Positions 60,006-64,000 of a stretch of 64,000 nt of DNA are shown here, piece after piece (the stretch's first letter is position 1; each line of letters starts with the position of its first letter). The notes beneath the pieces are model-generated. The model did no database searches, was not told the DNA's origin, and worked only from the letters and a program-made list of their open reading frames with translations. The position numbers were made by a program, and so were the translations under genes. The stretch lies in assembly GCA_029866325.1 (NCBI GenBank), contig JARWZO010000029.1:1-64000 (forward strand), in the 5' to 3' direction. Source of the DNA: Fluviicola sp. (lineage in GTDB: Bacteria; Bacteroidota; Bacteroidia; Flavobacteriales_D; Crocinitomicaceae).

Positions 60006-60599
60006 ATGACAAGTATTTTTGTTGCAAAACTAGATTTCAACACCACAGACGAAGAGTTGAAGTCCCTTTTTGAAAGACACGGAAAAGTGAACCGTGTTAC
60101 CATCGCGAAAGATCGCGAAACCGGCAAGCCACGAGGCTTTGCGTTTGTTGAGATGCCGAATGAACAGGAGGCAGAAGCCGCTATTGAAGCACTGGATAAC
60201 TCCTCAGTGAACGGTAGAACTATTGCCGTGAAAAAAGCGGATGATCGTGGTTCAAAACCTGCTGGTGAAAGACCTTCAAACGACCGACCTCCACGTCCCG
60301 AAAACAGACCAACCGGTGATCGTCCTGTGTTTAAACGAACAGAAGATGTTCCGGTAAGACCAAGTTTCGATAACGATGACATTGTTCCGCTAAAGGATGT
60401 TTTGCCACTTAAAACAGATCGCAGCAAAAAAGAAAAATCGAAAGATACCTTCGCTAGTAAGGACAAACCCAAACAACACAAACTTGAACCTTACAAGAAA
60501 AGCGGAAAAGCCAACCGCTTTTTCGAAGAGGATGATGAGGACGATGATTGGAGCCTAAACAGACGTAAATCTTCGGGTTGGGACGATGAAGAAGAATAA
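60006..60599 (+). CDS. RNA-binding protein with RRM and charged tail, 197 aa
   Basis: A single RNA recognition motif occupies residues 1-78. RNP2 is IFVAKL near the start and RNP1 is RGFAFVEM, with KSLFERHGKVNRV and AIEALDNSSVNGR between and after. The tail (about 80-197) is basic then acidic and low in complexity, ending EDDEDDDW and WDDEEE. Such bacterial RRM proteins are common in Bacteroidota and may bind RNA in post-transcriptional control or cold adaptation. No partner gene is adjacent. Confidence 0.92.
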   Translation: MTSIFVAKLDFNTTDEELKSLFERHGKVNRVTIAKDRETGKPRGFAFVEMPNEQEAEAAIEALDNSSVNGRTIAVKKADDRGSKPAGERPSNDRPPRPENRPTGDRPVFKRTEDVPVRPSFDNDDIVPLKDVLPLKTDRSKKEKSKDTFASKDKPKQHKLEPYKKSGKANRFFEEDDEDDDWSLNRRKSSGWDDEEE

Positions 60600-60620
60600 C
60601 TAAAATCTTTATAAATACAG

Positions 60621-60648
60621 AAAGGACGTTCGGATGGACGTCTTTTTT
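60621..60648 (+). terminator. hairpin terminator of the RRM gene
   Basis: The stem AAAGGACGT/ACGTCTT is followed by a T run. Confidence 0.6.
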
Positions 60649-60668
60649 GTTGGTATATTCCTCTGTAG

Positions 60669-60761
60669 AGTGTATATGTAAGCTCGGGACTCATCCCTAG
60701 CTACGTATCAATGTCTGTCTGTATATTGGCTCGGGCAGCGGCCCGAGCTTACATATACACT
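60669..60761. repeat. 93-bp element with 20-bp perfect inverted repeats
   Basis: AGTGTATATGTAAGCTCGGG (60669-60688) is matched by CCCGAGCTTACATATACACT (60742-60761). A smaller GCTCGGG/CCCGAGC palindrome lies inside the right part. No coding sequence. Confidence 0.75.
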
Positions 60762-60778
60762 TTACACTTACACCAACA

Positions 60779-60806
60779 AAAAAAAGGAAGTCTTTCGACT
60801 TCCTTT
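60779..60806 (-). terminator. hairpin terminator after the tRNA
   Basis: On the minus strand AAGGAAGTC-GAAA-GACTTCCTT is followed by a T run, just past the tRNA 3' end. Confidence 0.8.
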
Positions 60807-60807
60807 G

Positions 60808-60881
60808 TAGCGAGAGAGAGATTTGAACTCTCGGCCTCAGGGTTATGAATCCTGCGCTCTAACCAACTGAGCTACCTCGCC
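60808..60881 (-). tRNA. tRNA with CAT anticodon (tRNA-Met)
   Basis: The minus-strand sequence folds as a tRNA. The acceptor GGCGAGG pairs with TCTCGCT (two G-U pairs) with discriminator A, and the D-arm is GCTC-AGTTGGTTA-GAGC. The anticodon loop is TTCATAA with anticodon CAT, and the T-arm is GAGAG-TTCAAAT-CTCTC. CAT is read as Met, but lysidine-modified tRNA-Ile2 also has CAT and cannot be excluded. The anticodon stem has a non-paired A-C at its inner end (positions 31-39). The encoded 3' end lacks CCA. A terminator follows. Confidence 0.9.
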
Positions 60882-60974
60882 ATTTATTTCCCTTCTTTTC
60901 AGCAAAGCCTTGTAAACAAACCCTTTTTCTGTAAGACGGGTGCAAATATAGCACTCTTTTTTATTCTAGCAAAC

Positions 60975-61775
60975 CTACGAACGGTCTTCTTCGAACAAAA
61001 TCTTGGTGTTGTGTTTCAGTGTTCTGAAAATCAAGCTAATCAGTAAAGCTCCCGCTGTCCAATAAGCATAGTTTAATGAAGTCGGTAGTTTTTCGGTCAA
61101 AAACCATTCACGTAAGTAAGCTACGAAGATGAAACCAAGCATTGTTGCTGTAATACCTGCATACTCGCGACGCATGATGGTTTTCATTGAAAAAGAAATC
61201 TCTCCTTTTTCGTAATTTTTCATACTCGGCCAAAAAGCAGGAATTCCCATGGACCATTTCACATACGAATCACCGAATTTGCGTTCTAAGAAACGTTCTT
61301 CAGCAAACATGATGCGTTCGTAGTAAATCCAGAACAACAAGCTTACAGTGATGAAAAACCACCAATTGAAGGTGAAAAACACAATTCCAACCCACATAAA
61401 GTAGTTGCCCAAATACAAAGGGTGACGTACAGTGGAATAAATTCCTTTCGTATTCAACGCTTCGGCAACCTGTTCTTTGGTATTTCTACCCGACGTATTT
61501 TTATTACTCGTACCGATGGCTATGGCGCGAATGATCTGTCCAAGCAACGACATTGCCACCGCAACTCCTGTCAATGAGTAGTATACCATGTCATTTTTTA
61601 AAATGCAGGTAGGATCCGTGAAATAAAGTGTTGGAATTGCTAAAATGAAAAGTATGACAGGAATCTGCCCTCTGTACTTAAACAGCATGTTTCCATTTTT
61701 TTCAAAAGAATGTACTAACGCCATGAAAAGAATTGTGTATATTGCGTGTTTTGAATAATTCTGCGAAGTTAACAT
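60975..61775 (-). CDS. isoprenylcysteine methyltransferase-like membrane protein, 266 aa
   Basis: This is a polytopic protein with six or so helices. It carries the ICMT/PEMT signature of a C-terminal SAM-binding region: GIYSTVRHPLYLGNYFMWVG then YYERIMFAEERFLERKFGDSYVKW. Bacterial members methylate small molecules or lipids; the substrate is unknown. The ATG at 61775 is chosen. A codon 30 nt upstream is TTG and would overlap the divergent gene. It faces that gene, with 12 bp between starts. Confidence 0.8.
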   Translation of the reverse strand: MLTSQNYSKHAIYTILFMALVHSFEKNGNMLFKYRGQIPVILFILAIPTLYFTDPTCILKNDMVYYSLTGVAVAMSLLGQIIRAIAIGTSNKNTSGRNTKEQVAEALNTKGIYSTVRHPLYLGNYFMWVGIVFFTFNWWFFITVSLLFWIYYERIMFAEERFLERKFGDSYVKWSMGIPAFWPSMKNYEKGEISFSMKTIMRREYAGITATMLGFIFVAYLREWFLTEKLPTSLNYAYWTAGALLISLIFRTLKHNTKILFEEDRS

Positions 61776-61787
61776 TATTAAACTACT

Positions 61788-62177
61788 ATGACAAAAAAGG
61801 AACAATTCGAGCTGGAATATGTGCTAAAAACCTCTCCGAAAGTGCTCGATAAGCTGTTAATCACCCCCGATGGTTTGAGTGAGTGGTTTGCCGATGATGT
61901 CATTGTGAAAGACGAGATTTATACGTTTCATTGGGACGGAAGCGAGGAACAAGCGAAGTTGCTTACTAAAAAATCGGGTGAAGGAATCAGATGGCAATGG
62001 ATTTCAGACGAGGAAGATGAACTCGACACCTTTTTCGAAATGCGATATACCATCGATCCTATGACCAAAGTAGTTATTTTATCAATTGTTGATTTTGCCG
62101 AAAAGAATGAAAAAGATCAGGTTGTCCGTTTGTGGGAATCTCAGATTACCGACTTGAGAAGAGTGATTGGTGCTTGA
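61788..62177 (+). CDS. START-like domain protein, 129 aa
   Basis: This is a small soluble protein with the helix-grip layout of the START/AHSA1 superfamily. The N-terminus EQFELEYVLKTSPKVLDKLL and the segment ITPDGLSEWFADDVIVKDE are typical, and the end WESQITDLRRVIG forms a long helix. Such proteins bind hydrophobic ligands, but this one's ligand is unknown. It starts 12 bp from the divergent ICMT-like gene, and an LptF/G permease gene follows. Confidence 0.78.
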   Translation: MTKKEQFELEYVLKTSPKVLDKLLITPDGLSEWFADDVIVKDEIYTFHWDGSEEQAKLLTKKSGEGIRWQWISDEEDELDTFFEMRYTIDPMTKVVILSIVDFAEKNEKDQVVRLWESQITDLRRVIGA

Positions 62178-62198
62178 CCTTCTCACGTTAATTTAACC

Positions 62199-62206
62199 TA
62201 CCTTTG
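62199..62206 (+). promoter_or_regulatory. -7 promoter box TACCTTTG of the permease gene
   Basis: It fits TAnnTTTG. It lies only 8-17 nt before the candidate start codons of the next gene. Confidence 0.5.
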
Positions 62207-62214
62207 TCATCATT

Positions 62215-63687
62215 TTGTTCTTGGTGAAACGACTGACAGTTTTTAGTATCCGATCATTTGTAGGCCCGTTTGTGGTGACCTTCTTAATTTCCATGTTTAT
62301 GCTCATCATGCAGTTTACATGGAAATACATCGATGATTTGATGGGTAAAGGTCTTGGAGCTGGCGTGATTACCGAATTGCTCTTTTACGTTTCCGCCGGA
62401 CTTATTCCACTTGCACTTCCGCTCGCTATTCTCTTGAGTTCTATCATGACCTTCGGGAATTTAGCCGAAAATAATGAGCTTACCGCCCTTAAAGCATCCG
62501 GATTATCGCTCTTTCGAATCATGCGTCCGCTAATGGTAGTCGTCTTTTTTATAGCGATGGGAACGTTTTATTTTGCCAACTACGTTATCCCGGTGGCAAA
62601 CCTGAAATGGCACTCACTTATCTTTGATATTCAGGAAACTAAAGTGGCTGCTCTAATTACTCCCGGCTCCTACTCCAAAGAACTCGAAGGTTACGCCATT
62701 AAAGTTGAAAACGGCTACGATAACACATTTACCGGAATTACCATTCACGATTACACCGATCCTACCATTGTAAAAACCATTAAGGCCGATTCGGGAACCA
62801 TTTATAAAAGTGTCAGTGGTGATTACCTGCTTTTCCGCTTGATTGACGGTAAAATTGCAGAAGAACTCAGCGCTCAACCACCAATTTTCCAACCCAACGG
62901 ACAAGCACATCATCCTCCGGGCGCTTTCAGACCGAGTCGTCGCACCAAGTTTGAAGTAGCAACCTATAAAATGGATTTAACCGGATTTCAGCTACAGCGT
63001 AACGATCCTGATATGTTTAAGGATGAATACGAAATGCTGAATGTTTTTCAGATCAACGATGCAAAAGATTCCATGCAACGTCTGGCAAATTCTACGCTGA
63101 AAAATTTCACCCAAACACTCAAAAACGAACATCCGTATTTTCAGTCGATGGCGTTTTTGGATACGTTTAAAATTCCTGCCAATAATCCTGTTTTCTTGAA
63201 AGATATTCCCACCGCCCCAATTTCCTGGGACACAGTGAATCCGAAAATGAAAATTGAAGCATTGAATCGCGCTATTGCCGGAATTCGTAGAAAAAATCAA
63301 AACCTCGACGGGCAAAAACAATTCATGCTCAGTGTGCAAGACAACAGTGACAAATTTTCAATTGAGTTTCACAAAAAATTTGCACTCACTACCACGATTA
63401 TTGTATTGTTTTTTGTGGGAGCACCGCTTGGAGCCATTGTTCGAAAAGGTGGTTTTGGAGCGCCTGTGGTGATTGCTGCCCTTTTGTTCATGGTTTATTT
63501 TGTGTTGTTTACAGTCGGTGAAGGACTTGCAAAATCGGGCGTTGTAATCCCTTTTGTAGGCATGTGGATGCCAACACTGGCACTTGCTCCTATCGCCTGC
63601 TTACTCATGATTAGCGCCGCCAATGACCTGAAAATTTCCGATCCGAAACTCTGGCGTTTGATTTTTTCACTTGGAAGAAAACGATGA
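62215..63687 (+). CDS. LptF/LptG-family permease, 490 aa
   Basis: LptF and LptG form the inner-membrane part of the ABC exporter that moves lipopolysaccharide to the outer membrane. The N-terminal KRLTVFSIRSFVGPFVVTFLISMF, the SAGLIPLALPLAILLSSIMTFGNLAENNELTALKASG region, and three C-terminal helices fit the family. The start is uncertain. A TTG at 62215 begins this frame, a GTG at 62224 (VKRLTVFSIRS) is also plausible, and no ATG precedes; the promoter box at 62199-62206 favours a very short leader. The stop overlaps the next ATG (ATGA). Confidence 0.85.
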   Translation: MFLVKRLTVFSIRSFVGPFVVTFLISMFMLIMQFTWKYIDDLMGKGLGAGVITELLFYVSAGLIPLALPLAILLSSIMTFGNLAENNELTALKASGLSLFRIMRPLMVVVFFIAMGTFYFANYVIPVANLKWHSLIFDIQETKVAALITPGSYSKELEGYAIKVENGYDNTFTGITIHDYTDPTIVKTIKADSGTIYKSVSGDYLLFRLIDGKIAEELSAQPPIFQPNGQAHHPPGAFRPSRRTKFEVATYKMDLTGFQLQRNDPDMFKDEYEMLNVFQINDAKDSMQRLANSTLKNFTQTLKNEHPYFQSMAFLDTFKIPANNPVFLKDIPTAPISWDTVNPKMKIEALNRAIAGIRRKNQNLDGQKQFMLSVQDNSDKFSIEFHKKFALTTTIIVLFFVGAPLGAIVRKGGFGAPVVIAALLFMVYFVLFTVGEGLAKSGVVIPFVGMWMPTLALAPIACLLMISAANDLKISDPKLWRLIFSLGRKR

Positions 63688-64000
63688 ACATACTGCACAT
63701 CAGTAACAAACCGATTTATCCGCAGGTAGACGGCGGTTGCATTGCAATGGCAAAACTATTGAGTAGTTTAATGCAGGTGGCAACAGTAAAACATGTGTTC
63801 CTGCATACCCCAAAACATCCGTTTACTCCCGGTATCTATCCAAAAGAAATAAGTCCGGAACTGCCGAATGAAACAACATTCATAGACACTGCCATTCGAC
63901 CTGTATCAGCTTTAAAAGCCTTGATTAGTGGTAAAAACTACAATCTGAAACGCTTTCACAGTGAAGAATTTGAGAAAGTGCTTTTAGCCTATATCCAAAC
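63684..64000 (+). CDS. glycosyltransferase, group 1/GT4-like, N-terminal part (cut by window end)
   Basis: The visible 105 residues start MNILHISNKPIYPQVDGGCIAM, the usual beginning of GT-B glycosyltransferases of families 1/4, with the phosphate-loop-like DGGCIAMAKLL. The start overlaps the permease stop as ATGA, so the two genes are coupled. A sugar-transfer role in LPS or surface glycan is suggested by that neighbour. The C-terminal domain lies beyond the window. Confidence 0.75.
   Translation, partial: MNILHISNKPIYPQVDGGCIAMAKLLSSLMQVATVKHVFLHTPKHPFTPGIYPKEISPELPNETTFIDTAIRPVSALKALISGKNYNLKRFHSEEFEKVLLAYIQ

Noticed and set aside
59939-60481. 180-residue frame antisense to the RRM protein
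   Set aside because: It lies opposite the RRM motifs and has Ser/Phe-rich low-complexity composition typical of a shadow frame.

Overview
The window reads as a chromosomal segment of a Bacteroidota bacterium, most likely Flavobacteriales and possibly near Fluviicola/Crocinitomicaceae (the rank below order is inference). The evidence is the gene content: three large adhesin-like proteins with a type B type IX secretion (T9SS) C-terminal domain, a serine hydrolase with a type A T9SS tail, DUF3078 and DUF4199 proteins, a Rho factor with a long Asn/Gln/Pro-rich insert, and many TAnnTTTG promoter boxes with few Shine-Dalgarno sequences. Most genes are housekeeping or envelope genes. No rRNA, CRISPR array, prophage or complete insertion sequence was seen.

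Layout. 1-1.7 kb is accessory: a possible mobile-element end, a HEPN-like remnant, a small membrane protein and a VapBC-like toxin-antitoxin pair. 1.7-6.1 kb carries miaA, an ABC ATPase/permease pair and a thioredoxin-fold protein. 6.1-7.0 kb is a REP-associated transposase (RAYT) between GC-rich REP hairpins. 7.0-12.5 kb is a tightly packed five-gene minus-strand operon: a ribulose-phosphate-epimerase barrel fused to CBS domains, a DAHP synthase, a KdsC-type phosphatase, a PNT/saccharopine-dehydrogenase-like oxidoreductase and a UMF1-type transporter. 12.6-30.6 kb holds envelope and metabolic genes: serine hydrolase, DCC protein with a coupled 30-residue lipoprotein, elbB, a membrane-anchored MutS-like ATPase, pckA, a subclass B1 metallo-beta-lactamase, a methyltransferase/VanW pair, a VWA membrane protein and a thiolase. 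30.9-41.6 kb is the T9SS adhesin cluster. 41.7-45.4 kb has an ECF sigma factor and uvrA. 45.5-51.6 kb is an accessory minus-strand block: a lipase, a LytTR regulator, a TPR histidine kinase, a broken copy of that kinase, and two 154-residue paralogues sharing a conserved C-terminal motif. 51.9-64 kb has rho, DUF4199, thioredoxin, menE, a J-domain protein, smpB, recR, mscL, an RRM protein, a tRNA with CAT anticodon, an isoprenylcysteine-methyltransferase-like protein, an LptF/LptG permease and the start of a glycosyltransferase.

Best leads for undescribed biology: (1) the epimerase-CBS/DAHP synthase/KdsC operon, which mirrors the kdsD-kdsA-kdsC logic of Kdo synthesis with different enzymes; (2) the duplicated module of a 154-residue protein with the tail DPKTSRGTVTTVI placed upstream of a TPR histidine kinase; (3) a recurrent arrangement in which the -7 promoter box lies exactly 4 nt before the start codon of seven genes or reading frames, suggesting leaderless mRNAs.
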